Assembly: GCF_003259315.1 (NCBI RefSeq)
Contig: NZ_QLLT01000003.1
Span: 233,356-297,355 of the forward strand
Origin: Kitasatospora sp. SolWspMP-SS2h
GTDB lineage: Bacteria > Actinomycetota > Actinomycetes > Streptomycetales > Streptomycetaceae
Length of the DNA: 64,000 nucleotides
Direction of reading: 5' to 3'
The notes beneath the pieces are model-generated. The model was given only the letters and a program-made list of their open reading frames with translations, did not search any database and was not told the DNA's origin. Shown here piece by piece: positions 25,545 through 33,410 of the stretch (position 1 is the first letter of the stretch; every line of letters starts with the position of its first letter). Position numbers and translations under genes: made by a program.

Positions 25545-26630
25545 ATGGCTCAGGTTGTCCGGGGTGTGATCGCGCGGGCGAAGGGGGCGCCGGTGGAGGT
25601 GGTGCCCGTCGTGGTGCCCGATCCGGGGCCGGGTGAGGCGGTGGTGCGGGTGCAGGCGTGCGGGGTGTGCCACACGGACCTGCACTACCGGGAGGGCGGG
25701 ATCAACGACGAGTTCCCGTTCCTGCTGGGGCACGAGGCGGCGGGCGTGGTGGAGTCGGTCGGCGGGGGCGTCGAGGACCTCTCGCCCGGCGACTACGTGA
25801 TCCTCAACTGGCGTGCGGTGTGCGGTCGTTGCCGGGCCTGCAAGCGGGGCCGCCCGTGGTACTGCTTCGCCACCCACAACGCGAAGCAGAAGATGACGCT
25901 GGAGGACGGCACCGAGCTGTCCCCGGCGCTGGGCATCGGCGCCTTCGCAGAGAAGACGCTGGTCGCCGCCGGCCAGTGCACCAGGGTCGACCCGGCGGCG
26001 TCCCCGGCGGCGGCCGGTCTGCTGGGCTGCGGGGTGATGGCCGGTCTGGGCGCGGCGATCAACACCGGGCAGGTGGGCCGGGGCGACAGCGTCGCGGTGA
26101 TCGGCTGCGGCGGCGTGGGCAACGCGGCGGTGGTCGGCTCCCGGCTGGCCGGCGCGGGCACGGTCATCGCGGTGGACGTGGACGACCGCAAGCTCGCCAC
26201 CGCGCAGCGCCTGGGCGCGACCCACACCGTCAACTCCCGCGCGGTGGACCCGGTGGAGGCGATCCGCGGGCTGACCGGCGGCAACGGCGCGGACGTGGTG
26301 ATCGAGGCGGTCGGCCGCCCGGAGACGTACCGGCAGGCGTTCTACGCCCGCGACCTGGCGGGCACGGTGGTGCTGGTGGGCGTGCCGACGCCGGAGATGA
26401 AGCTCGAACTGCCGCTGCTGGACGTGTTCGGGCGCGGCGGCGCGCTCAAGTCGTCCTGGTACGGGGACTGCCTGCCGGAGCGGGACTTCCCGATGCTGAT
26501 CGACCTGTACCTGCAGGGCCGCCTGGACCTGGACGCGTTCGTCAGCGAGACCGTCCCGCTGGACGGCGTGGAGGAGGCGTTCGCCCGGATGCAGCGCGGC
26601 GAGGTGCTGCGCTCGGTGGTGGTGTTCTGA
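25545..26630 (+). CDS. mscR: S-(hydroxymethyl)mycothiol dehydrogenase / nitrosomycothiol reductase
   Basis: A 361-residue zinc-dependent medium-chain alcohol dehydrogenase. It oxidises the formaldehyde-mycothiol adduct to formylmycothiol using NAD, and can reduce S-nitrosomycothiol. The catalytic zinc ligands are Cys42 (GVCHTD) and His63 (LGHEAAG). The structural zinc cysteines are 93, 96, 99 and 107. The Rossmann motif is [12 protein letters not shown]. Over its length it matches the mycothiol-specific subfamily ([20 protein letters not shown]). It is followed by a one-base-overlapping hydrolase gene (TGATG), the standard arrangement for this detoxification pathway. Confidence 0.88.
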   Translation: MAQVVRGVIARAKGAPVEVVPVVVPDPGPGEAVVRVQACGVCHTDLHYREGGINDEFPFLLGHEAAGVVESVGGGVEDLSPGDYVILNWRAVCGRCRACKRGRPWYCFATHNAKQKMTLEDGTELSPALGIGAFAEKTLVAAGQCTRVDPAASPAAAGLLGCGVMAGLGAAINTGQVGRGDSVAVIGCGGVGNAAVVGSRLAGAGTVIAVDVDDRKLATAQRLGATHTVNSRAVDPVEAIRGLTGGNGADVVIEAVGRPETYRQAFYARDLAGTVVLVGVPTPEMKLELPLLDVFGRGGALKSSWYGDCLPERDFPMLIDLYLQGRLDLDAFVSETVPLDGVEEAFARMQRGEVLRSVVVF

Positions 26631-27259
26631 TGGCGGCCCGGATCGAACGGCTGGTCACCTCGGGCGAGTTCAGCCTGGACGGCGGCACCTGGCAGGTCGA
26701 CAACAACGTCTGGATCGTCGGGGACGACACCGAGGCGGTGGTGATCGACGCGGCGCACGACGCGCGGGCGATCGCGGCGGCGCTGGGCGGCCGCCGGCTG
26801 CTGGCGGTGGTCTCCACCCACGCCCACAACGACCACGTGGACGCGGCGCCGGAGCTGTCGGAGCTGACCGGCGCGCCGGTGCTGTTGCACCCGGCGGACG
26901 AGGTGCTGTGGCGGCAGACCCACCCGGACCGCGCGCCGGACGCCCCGCTCGCCGACGGGCAGCGGCTGGCCGTCGCGGGCACCGCGCTGACCGTCCTGCA
27001 CACCCCGGGCCACAGCCCGGGCGCGGTCAGCCTGTACGCCCCGGAGCTGGGCACCGTCTTCACCGGCGACACCCTGTTCGCGGGCGGCCCGGGCGCCACC
27101 GGCCGGTCCTTCTCGGACTTCCCGACCATCATCGCCTCGATCCGCGAGCGGCTGCTGACCCTGCCGCCGGAGACGGTGGTGCACACCGGCCACGGCGATT
27201 CGACCACCGTCGGCGCGGAGGCCCCGCAGCTGGCGGAGTGGATCGCCCGGGGCCACTGA
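26630..27259 (+). CDS. Metallo-beta-lactamase-fold hydrolase (mycothiol pathway thioesterase candidate)
   Basis: A 209-residue glyoxalase-II-type enzyme. The metal-binding motif THAHNDHVD supplies His64, His66, Asp68 and His69. A further histidine is in HTPGHSPGAV, a bridging Asp in FTGDTLF, and the last histidine in HTGHGDST. It overlaps mscR by one base (TGATG) and should hydrolyse the formylmycothiol made by MscR to formate and mycothiol; that substrate is inferred from the pairing. Confidence 0.85.
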   Translation: MAARIERLVTSGEFSLDGGTWQVDNNVWIVGDDTEAVVIDAAHDARAIAAALGGRRLLAVVSTHAHNDHVDAAPELSELTGAPVLLHPADEVLWRQTHPDRAPDAPLADGQRLAVAGTALTVLHTPGHSPGAVSLYAPELGTVFTGDTLFAGGPGATGRSFSDFPTIIASIRERLLTLPPETVVHTGHGDSTTVGAEAPQLAEWIARGH

Positions 27260-27266
27260 CCGGACG

Positions 27267-27914
27267 TCAGCCCCCGGGGCCCGCGGGGTCCCCGGGGCCG
27301 GCGGGGCCCGCGGAGTCCCCGAACCGGACGCCGGCCAGCCGTGCGCGCGCGGGCGCGTCGGCCAGCAGCACCGACCGGGCGCCGGGGAACGCCGCCGGCC
27401 CGTTCCGTTCGAGCCGGGCCAGCAGCCGGGCGGTGCGCCGCACGTGCAGCCGGAAGGTGCGCGGCGCGGCGGTGCGGGCCCGGGCGTGCTGCCCGGCCAG
27501 GGCCTCGGCGGGGCGGACGGCGAGCAGCACCACGTGCAGTTCGCGCCCGTGCCGCCGGGCCCAGTGGGCGAGCGCCCGGCGCATCCACCAGCGGCTGGCG
27601 CAGTCGTGCACCAGCAGCGGGCCGGGGCGGCGGAACGCGGCCCGGGTGCGCAGCAGGTGCAGCAGGCGCACGGCGGGGCGGTAGACGGGGTAGGGCAGGG
27701 CGGCGGGCATCCGGGCCTGGCAGGCGAGCCGGGTGGCGCGCGGGTCGATCAGCCCGGCGGGGGCGTCCCAGCGCCGCAGCAGGGTGCTCTTGCCGCTGCC
27801 GGGGACGCCGCCGACCACCACGACCGCGTCCGGCCCGTAGTGCAGGGCCAGCGGCGGGCCGGAGCGGCCGCGCAGGTCGGCGATCCCGCGCGGGGCGTAC
27901 CGGGTGACCTGCAC
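27267..27914 (-). CDS. P-loop AAA-type ATPase/kinase-like protein
   Basis: A 215-residue soluble protein with a Walker A motif GGVPGSGKST near residue 35. A possible Walker B is LLVHDC near 100. Basic Arg-rich helices follow, together with a short Gly/Pro tail. It resembles small zeta-toxin or polynucleotide-kinase-like ATPases annotated widely in Streptomyces, with no proven substrate. GTG 27914 is placed by GGAGGAG upstream. It converges on the hydrolase gene seven bases away and may share a terminator. Confidence 0.7.
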   Translation of the reverse strand: MQVTRYAPRGIADLRGRSGPPLALHYGPDAVVVVGGVPGSGKSTLLRRWDAPAGLIDPRATRLACQARMPAALPYPVYRPAVRLLHLLRTRAAFRRPGPLLVHDCASRWWMRRALAHWARRHGRELHVVLLAVRPAEALAGQHARARTAAPRTFRLHVRRTARLLARLERNGPAAFPGARSVLLADAPARARLAGVRFGDSAGPAGPGDPAGPGG

Positions 27915-27965
27915 GTGCTCGCTCCTCCCCCGCGGCTCGCTCCTCCCCGCGGTGCGCCGGGCAGC

Positions 27966-28172
27966 CTACCGGGGCGCCCCCTCCTCCAGCCGGATCGCCC
28001 CCGCCGGGCAGGCGGCGACGGCGTCGGCGACCTCCCGGACGAGTTCGGCGGGCGGCCGGGCGTCGAGCAGCACGACGGTGCCGTCCTCGTCGCTCTGGTC
28101 GAACACCTCGGGGGCGGCGAGGACGCACTGCCCGGCGCCGCAGCACCTGTCCCGGTCGACGTGGACGATCAT
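27966..28172 (-). CDS. Small ferredoxin, P450 redox partner
   Basis: A 68-residue [3Fe-4S]/[4Fe-4S] ferredoxin. The cluster ligands are seen in RCCGAGQC (Cys10, Cys16) and in the CPAGAI motif near the C-terminus, typical of actinomycete ferredoxins that feed electrons to P450s. It follows the P450 gene by 47 bases on the same strand. The ribosome site plus start (gagaggaaccNccATG) occurs twice in tandem, 18 bases apart. I chose the downstream ATG at 28172 because it gives the family-standard N-terminus MIVHVDRDRC. Confidence 0.88.
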   Translation of the reverse strand: MIVHVDRDRCCGAGQCVLAAPEVFDQSDEDGTVVLLDARPPAELVREVADAVAACPAGAIRLEEGAPR

Positions 28173-28219
28173 GGTGGTTCCTCTCGCCATGGCGGTTCCT
28201 CTCGTTCCGGTTCCGGGGT

Positions 28220-29410
28220 TCACCAGGCGACGGGCAGCGACTCGACGCCGTAGACGGTCATCTCGTGCCGGAAGCGGATCTCCTCGAAGGGCACGGCCAG
28301 CCGCAGGCCGGGCAGCCGGCGCAGCAGGGTGTCGAGGGCGATCTCCAGTTCCAGCCGGGCCAGCGGCTGGCCGAGGCACTGGTGGACGCCGAAGCCGAAG
28401 GCGAGGTGGCGGCGGGTGTCGCGGGTCAGGTCGAGCGCGTCGCCGTCGGGGTAGCGCTCGTGGTCGCGGTTGGCGGTGTTGAGCTGGCAGATGACGCCCT
28501 CGCCGGCCCGGATCGGCACGCCGGCGATCTCGGCGTCCTCGATCGCGACCCGGGTGACGCCGGTCTGCACGATGCTGAGCCAGCGCAGCAGTTCCTCGAC
28601 GGCGGCGGGCGTGGCTTCGGGGTGGGCGCGCAGGTGGGCGAGCTGGTCGGGGTGGCGCAGCAGGGCGAGGACGGAGAGCGCGGTCATGTTGGCGGTGGTC
28701 TCGTGGCCGGCGATCAGCAGCAGGCGGCCCATGGCGCCGATGTCCTGGGTGGAGAGTTCGCCGCGGGCGACCAGGCGGCTGAGGATGCCGTCGTCGGGGT
28801 GGGCGCGCTTGCTGTCGGTGAGGGCGTCGAGATAGTCGACCAGGCTCTGCTGGGCGGCGGTGGCCTGTTCGGTGCTGGTGCTGCGGTCCAGCAGGGTGCG
28901 GCTGCAGTGCTGGAAGAACTCGTGGTCCTCGTAGGGGACGCCGAGCAGCAGGCAGATCACCAGGGAGGGCAGCGGGAGGGCGAAGTCGGCGACCAGGTCG
29001 GCGGCGGTGCGGCCGGCGGTCATCCGGTCGAACAGGTCGTCGGCGACCTGCTGGATGGCGGGGCGCAGCGCGGCGGTCTTGCGGAGGGTGAAGTCGCCGG
29101 TGAGCATCCGGCGCAGGTGGCCGTGCTCGGGGTCGTCCATCCGGATGAACGAGGTGTTGCCGGTGCCGAGTTGGCGGGCGGCGGCGCTGAGGAAGGGGAA
29201 GCCGGGGCGGGTGGCGTCGGCGCTGAAGCGGGGGTCGGCGAGGACGGCGCGGGCGTCCTGGTGGCGGGTGACCAGCCAGCAGGGGGCGCCGTCCCAGAGG
29301 GCGACCCGGGTGACGGGTTCGTCCTGCCGGGCCTGCTGGTAGACGGGCGGCGGCGCGAACGGGCAGGCGCCGCGCGGGGCGGGGTGGGAGGTGGTGGCGG
29401 CAGTGGCCAT
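28220..29410 (-). CDS. Cytochrome P450 (CYP105-like)
   Basis: A 396-residue soluble monooxygenase. The I-helix oxygen-binding motif is AGHETTAN, the K-helix ExxR is EELLR, and the haem-binding loop FGFGVHQCLGQPLAR places the thiolate at Cys345. Sequence style and the downstream ferredoxin gene fit the CYP105 group, whose members hydroxylate xenobiotics, macrolides or sterols. An imperfect MarR-type palindrome lies about 80 bases upstream. The substrate is unknown. Confidence 0.9.
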   Translation of the reverse strand: MATAATTSHPAPRGACPFAPPPVYQQARQDEPVTRVALWDGAPCWLVTRHQDARAVLADPRFSADATRPGFPFLSAAARQLGTGNTSFIRMDDPEHGHLRRMLTGDFTLRKTAALRPAIQQVADDLFDRMTAGRTAADLVADFALPLPSLVICLLLGVPYEDHEFFQHCSRTLLDRSTSTEQATAAQQSLVDYLDALTDSKRAHPDDGILSRLVARGELSTQDIGAMGRLLLIAGHETTANMTALSVLALLRHPDQLAHLRAHPEATPAAVEELLRWLSIVQTGVTRVAIEDAEIAGVPIRAGEGVICQLNTANRDHERYPDGDALDLTRDTRRHLAFGFGVHQCLGQPLARLELEIALDTLLRRLPGLRLAVPFEEIRFRHEMTVYGVESLPVAW

Positions 29411-29742
29411 GCTGGGGTCCCTTCCCGGGGCCGGGGGCTGCCGCCCGGGCCCGGTGGGGGCGGGGCGCGACAGGGCGGCCCGGCAATTGAGTGCCTAGGG
29501 CAACTAACTCACGGTCACGCTAACTCGCGTTCCGTGGCCACGGGAAGGACACCCGGCCGCCGGGGCGGATTCTGTCCTGATTCCGGCGTGTCCGAACGGC
29601 CGCCGCGGGCGGCCGTCCCCGCACCCACCAGGCGGGTCCGGGCCGGGCGGGGCGGGCGGGCGGCCGGGCGCGCGGGCGAGAACGGGCCACCGCCCGTCCG
29701 GGGGCGGTTTCCCCCCGGCTCCGTCGATCGCCTACACTCGGA
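29411..29742. promoter_or_regulatory. P450 upstream region with a MarR-like operator candidate
   Basis: A 332-base gap. At 29485-29509 the sequence TTGAGTGCC-ta-GGGCAACTAAC is an imperfect palindrome resembling AGTTGCC/GGCAACT operators of MarR regulators. It lies about 80 bases ahead of the leftward P450 gene. The rest of the gap shows no gene; the riboswitch of the rightward gene begins at its end. Confidence 0.4.
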
Positions 29743-29896
29743 GCCGCGAAGGGGAGTAGTCCCGAAACACCACCGGTCGACACACTGGACGGCGCGCCCG
29801 TCCCGGCCCGTGGGTCGCGGCATGCGAGCCGCCGCGACGGACGAGACCTTCGGCCTGTGCATGACCCTGCCGCGCCACCGCGCGGGAGGTCTCGTC
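29743..29896 (+). promoter_or_regulatory. yybP-ykoY-type Mn2+ riboswitch
   Basis: The aptamer hallmarks are present in order: the P1 strand gccgcgaag, the conserved AGGGGAGTAG (29750-29759), and ACGAGACC followed by TTCGGC (29841-29854), closing P1. Downstream, aggtctcgtc (29887-29896) is an exact complement of gacgagacct (29840-29849). The 3' aptamer strand can therefore switch to an alternative hairpin, which gives an expression platform. The family binds Mn2+ and turns on exporters, matching the gene that follows. Confidence 0.85.
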
Positions 29897-29976
29897 GTGC
29901 CGGGCCGAGAGGTTCGCCCGTCGCCCGCCCGGTGCCGTTCGAGCCCGCGGCCCGGCCCCTTGCAGAAAGCACCGCG

Positions 29977-30561
29977 ATGTCCTTCGACCCCCTGGCGATG
30001 CTCACCGCCTTCGGGCTGATCTTCCTGGCCGAACTTCCCGACAAGACGATGTTCGCCTCACTGGCCATGGGCACCCGCATGCGCCCGCTCTACGTCTGGT
30101 TCGGCACCTCGGCGGCGTTCATCGTGCACGTGGCGATCGCCGTCGGCGCGGGCAGCCTGCTGAGCCTGCTGCCGGGCCTGGCCGTCAAGCTGGTCTCCGC
30201 CGCGCTGTTCGCCTTCGGCGCGGTCGTGCTGCTGCGCTCGGGCGGCGACGGGGACGACGAGGAGGGCGGCCCGAAGACGGTCACCGGCTTCTGGCCGGTC
30301 TGGGCGACGGCGTTCACCACGGTGTTCATCGGCGAGTGGGGCGACCTGACCCAGATCACCACCGCCAACCTCGCCGCCACCAACGGCTGGCTGCCCACCG
30401 CGATCGGCTCCGCCGCCGCCCTGATGTCGGTCTCCGCCCTGGCCCTGCTGGTCGGCCGGGTGATCGCCAAGCGCGTCCCGCTGCGCACCATCCAGCGGGT
30501 CGGCGGCCTGTGCATGGCGGTCCTGGCGGTCTGGACCCTGGTCGAGGCGTTCACCGGCTGA
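29977..30561 (+). CDS. GDT1/UPF0016 family membrane protein, probable Mn2+ exporter
   Basis: A 194-residue membrane protein with six predicted helices in two repeats. The family signature E-x-G-D-K/R-T/S appears as ELPDKT in the first repeat (Pro replacing Gly) and EWGDLT in the second. The acidic loop DGDDEEGG separates them. GDT1 proteins such as MneA and Gdt1p move Mn2+ or Ca2+ against protons. A Mn2+ riboswitch directly upstream supports Mn2+ as the cargo. ATG 29977 has a weak purine-rich ribosome site, so translation may also be controlled. Confidence 0.88.
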   Translation: MSFDPLAMLTAFGLIFLAELPDKTMFASLAMGTRMRPLYVWFGTSAAFIVHVAIAVGAGSLLSLLPGLAVKLVSAALFAFGAVVLLRSGGDGDDEEGGPKTVTGFWPVWATAFTTVFIGEWGDLTQITTANLAATNGWLPTAIGSAAALMSVSALALLVGRVIAKRVPLRTIQRVGGLCMAVLAVWTLVEAFTG

Positions 30562-30668
30562 CGGCCGTCCCGCCCCGGCGGCCCGGCCGCTCCCGCCCCC
30601 GCCCCGGCGGGACGGCCGGGGCGTCGTCGCCCACCCGCGCCGCGGGGGTCGCGGGCGGCGGGGCCCCG

Positions 30669-30808
30669 TAACATTTGCCGTTTGACAACAATGGCCTGTC
30701 GGCAACAATCTTGCGTCTGAGTCAGGCGCGCACAGCAACCTCCCGGGGACGGTTCCCCGGGGGGCTTCCCCGCTGCCCGCCGTTGGGAACCGGGCAGGAG
30801 GCACGGTG
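30669..30808 (+). promoter_or_regulatory. Orphan leader-like element with a Cys-containing 9-codon ORF and two hairpins
   Basis: In the gap between two convergent genes there is TAACAT (30669) and TTGACA (30682). A 9-codon ORF follows (ATG 30691 to TGA 30720), translating MACRQQSCV. An 8-bp hairpin (30742-30761) and a 7-bp hairpin (ctgcccg / cgggcag) come next, the latter abutting AGGAGG and GTG 30806. The frame from 30806 only runs antisense through the MarR gene. It looks like an attenuator or promoter that has lost its gene. The block also shares TGTTG-C/T-CG-ACAG with the operator region near 33300. Confidence 0.35.
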
Positions 30809-30814
30809 GGTGTG

Positions 30815-31318
30815 CTAGGCCGACCGCGTCGCCGAAGGCGACCCGGCGACCCCGAGGGCGGGCGGACGGACGGTGCCCGCCAGGACGTCCTGGAAGGACT
30901 CCAGGCCGCGCACCAGGGCCTTGCGCTCCGCGGGCGGCATCGCGTCCAGGACCGCCCCGATCTGCCGCTCGCGCCGGGCCCGCAACTCGGCGAGGAAGGC
31001 CAGGCCGCGACCGCTGAGCCGCAGCTCCAGCTCGCGCCGGCTGGTGGTGCTCGGCGCGCGGTCGAGGAACCCGACCGCCTCCAGCCGGTCGCACAGGCGG
31101 CTCGCCGAGGACGGCGTCGAGTCCAGCGCCTCGGTCAGCGTCCGCAGGTTGATCCCGTCCTGACGCTCCAGCACATACATGACGCGCAACTGTGACGCCG
31201 ACAGGGGGGCGGTCGCCAGATCGCGTCCGCCGCCCCAGAGGATCTCCAGCAGTTCCACCACCGAGGACGCCGTTTGCGCGGCGTCGCCTGGACCCGGAAG
31301 GGCGGAGAAGGGGCTCAT
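30815..31318 (-). CDS. MarR family transcriptional regulator (first of two)
   Basis: A 167-residue winged-helix regulator. The recognition region is LSASQLRVMYVLERQDGINL followed by LTEALDSTPSSASRLCDRLEAVGFLDR, then the wing STTSRRELELRLSGRG. A C-terminal dimerisation helix follows. ATG 31318 has AGGGACC upstream. It diverges from a SpoIIE-type phosphatase gene 72 bases away, so it very likely controls that gene and itself. The ligand is unknown. Confidence 0.88.
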   Translation of the reverse strand: MSPFSALPGPGDAAQTASSVVELLEILWGGGRDLATAPLSASQLRVMYVLERQDGINLRTLTEALDSTPSSASRLCDRLEAVGFLDRAPSTTSRRELELRLSGRGLAFLAELRARRERQIGAVLDAMPPAERKALVRGLESFQDVLAGTVRPPALGVAGSPSATRSA

Positions 31319-31390
31319 GGTCCCTATCTTGGCACTACCGGTCACCCACGGGCAGCCGTCCGACGGCCGCCCGGTCCGCTTCTCGACGAA

Positions 31391-32575
31391 ATGACCGACG
31401 TGACGAACCTGATGGCAGTCGAGCGCGCCCTGCGCACCGCTGCACCCCACGACCTGCTCGACGCCCTGCGCGACTGCCTGACCCGGTGCTACGCGGCGTC
31501 CGAGGTCGAGCTGCTGATGATCGACTACAGCCTCAGCGTCCTGCAGCCGGTGTCCGCGCGACGGCAGCCCGGGGCGGCGGTCCCCGCGCACGGGAACCCG
31601 GCCGGGCGGGCCTTCGGCGCGCAGGAGCTGTTCGCCCAGGAGGACGGGCACGACGGGGCGGTGATCGCCTACGTGCCGGTCACGGTCCGCGGCGACCGGC
31701 TCGGCGTCCTGACGGCCCGACTGCCCGCGGGCGGCCTCACCCCGGAGGTGGCGGATGAGCTGTGCGAGATCGCCGAGATGCTGGCCCGCGAGATCCTGGT
31801 CGCCGGGCGGGACACCGACCTCTACCTCCAGGCCCGCCGCCGCAACCGGCTCACCCTGGCCGCCGAGATGCAGTGGCAGCTGCTCCCCGCCCAGGCCTGC
31901 CGGCACGCCGAGTACGCGATCGGCGCGCAGTTGGAGCCCGCGTACGCGATCCACGGCGACAACTTCGACTGGTCGGCCGGCGGCGACCGGCTGGTGCTGA
32001 CCGTCTCCAACGGGATGGGCGAGGGCATCGAGGCCGCGCTGCTCACCAACCTGGCCGTCAACGCGCTGCGCAACGCCCGCCGGGCGGGCATCAGCATCGC
32101 CGACCAGGCGGCCCTCGCCGACCAGGCCGTCTACGCCCAGTACCGGGGCCGGATGTTCCTCTCCGTCCTGCTGCTGGACTTCGCGCTGGACACCGGCCGG
32201 GTCCGGGTGGTGGACGCGGGCTCCCCGCAGCTGCTGCGGCTACGCACGAGCACGGTCGAGCGGGTGCCCTTCGAGGCCCAGCTGCCGCTCGGCATGGCGG
32301 ACGAGACCCCGTACGGCGAGCAGGAGTTCGAGGTGCGGCCGGGGGACCGGCTGATCATCGTCAGCGACGGCGTCTCCGAGGTCGCCTCGACCGCCGGGGA
32401 GCGCTACGGCGAACGGGCGCTGATCCGGGCGATCCACGCCACCCGGCTGCTGCCCGCCGCCGAGGTGCCGCGGGCGATCCTGGCCGAGCTGGCCGGCCAC
32501 CGCGCCGCCGACCCGGACGACGACGCCCTGATCGTCTGCGTCGACTGGTACGGCCGCCCGGGCGCGGACGCCTGA
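31391..32575 (+). CDS. GAF-PP2C (SpoIIE-type) serine phosphatase with an altered active site
   Basis: A 394-residue protein. Residues about 15-140 look like a GAF-type sensor (ELLMIDYSLSVLQPVSA ... VIAYVPVTVRGDRLGVL). A PP2C/SpoIIE phosphatase domain follows from about 150. The first metal site is kept (HGDNFDW), and so are SDGVSE and the terminal DDDALIV. The usual GDxxGHG motif reads SNGMGEG, with Asn207 where the metal-binding Asp is expected, so activity may be weak or lost. Such proteins dephosphorylate anti-sigma-factor antagonists. It is divergent from a MarR gene. Confidence 0.85.
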   Translation: MTDVTNLMAVERALRTAAPHDLLDALRDCLTRCYAASEVELLMIDYSLSVLQPVSARRQPGAAVPAHGNPAGRAFGAQELFAQEDGHDGAVIAYVPVTVRGDRLGVLTARLPAGGLTPEVADELCEIAEMLAREILVAGRDTDLYLQARRRNRLTLAAEMQWQLLPAQACRHAEYAIGAQLEPAYAIHGDNFDWSAGGDRLVLTVSNGMGEGIEAALLTNLAVNALRNARRAGISIADQAALADQAVYAQYRGRMFLSVLLLDFALDTGRVRVVDAGSPQLLRLRTSTVERVPFEAQLPLGMADETPYGEQEFEVRPGDRLIIVSDGVSEVASTAGERYGERALIRAIHATRLLPAAEVPRAILAELAGHRAADPDDDALIVCVDWYGRPGADA

Positions 32576-32682
32576 GCCGGGGCCGGTGGGCCGCGGCCCA
32601 CCGGCCCCGGCAGACGAGCGGCCCCGGCCGGTGAGCGGCCCGCCGACGGTCCGCCGCCGACGGCCCGGCGGGTGATCCGGCG

Positions 32683-33168
32683 TCAGGACGGGCACTGCGG
32701 GCCCGGGTCGGCGACCGTCAGCTCCGGCGCGGCCGGGGGCAGGTCCTGGACCAGCGTGCAGAGCTGCTCCAGCGCCTCGTACAGCACCGGCTGGTCGGCG
32801 GCGGCCGCCGCCGACAGCGCCTGGCTCAGCAGCTCGCGGCGGCGCCGCCGGGTCGCCTCCAGCAGACGGTCGCCGACCGCGGTGAGCGAGACGGCGACCT
32901 TCCGCCCGGACTGGACCCGGGCGACCAGCCCGCGGTGCTCCAACCGGTCGTAGAGCCGGGTCGTCGACGAGGGGCTGAGACCGAGTCTGGCGGCCAGCAC
33001 GGTGGGGTTGCCGCTGCCGTCCTCCAGCACCAGTAGCGCCCGCATCTGCTGGTCGGAGACGGCAGCGGCCACCTCCTCGTGTGCGCGCCGCCACAGTTCG
33101 ATCATGGCTTCGGCAACGTGTTCGGCAGCGCGGATCGCGTCTTCCGCGCGGCTTTCCTGCCCAGGCAT
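32683..33168 (-). CDS. MarR family transcriptional regulator (second of two)
   Basis: A 161-residue winged-helix protein. The helix-turn-helix reads GNPTVLAARLGLSPSSTTRLYDRLEHRGLVAR, followed by the wing SGRKVAVSLTAVG. ATG 33168 (MPGQESRAED) is supported by GGAGGAAC upstream. It diverges from a second SpoIIE-type phosphatase gene, repeating the MarR/phosphatase layout found 1.9 kb to the left. TTGTC-type palindromes in the shared gap are good operator candidates. Confidence 0.88.
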   Translation of the reverse strand: MPGQESRAEDAIRAAEHVAEAMIELWRRAHEEVAAAVSDQQMRALLVLEDGSGNPTVLAARLGLSPSSTTRLYDRLEHRGLVARVQSGRKVAVSLTAVGDRLLEATRRRRRELLSQALSAAAAADQPVLYEALEQLCTLVQDLPPAAPELTVADPGPQCPS

Positions 33169-33280
33169 GGTGCGTTCCTCCACACGTGTCGCTGCCGCGC
33201 GCGTACCCGAACAACGGGGGGACATGTGGGGAATTCACGCATTCGGGGGAAGGAACCCGTTTCAGACGGCCTCCGGCGGC

Positions 33281-33312
33281 TACACTTGTCGCGAGACAAA
33301 TGTTGTCGGACA
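33281..33312. promoter_or_regulatory. Candidate MarR operators overlapping the phosphatase promoter
   Basis: A TACACT hexamer (33281-33286), a possible -10, runs into TTGTC-gcga-GACAA (33286-33299). This is followed by a second small palindrome TGTC-g-GACA (33304-33312). The position at the expected transcription start suits repression by the divergent MarR protein. Confidence 0.5.
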
Positions 33313-33410
33313 GCACACGTCGACCGCCGCGCCCGGCCGACGGAGGGGAGAACCAGGCGGCCCCGCCGCCCTCGACACCGCCCTCCCCCGCTCCCCGCGA
33401 CTAGGGAACC

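Noticed and set aside
30806..31195. Plus-strand ORF starting behind AGGAGG at 30796
   Set aside because: It runs antisense through the MarR gene, and the translation is low-complexity Arg/Gln-rich. Only the leader-like block before it is kept as an observation.
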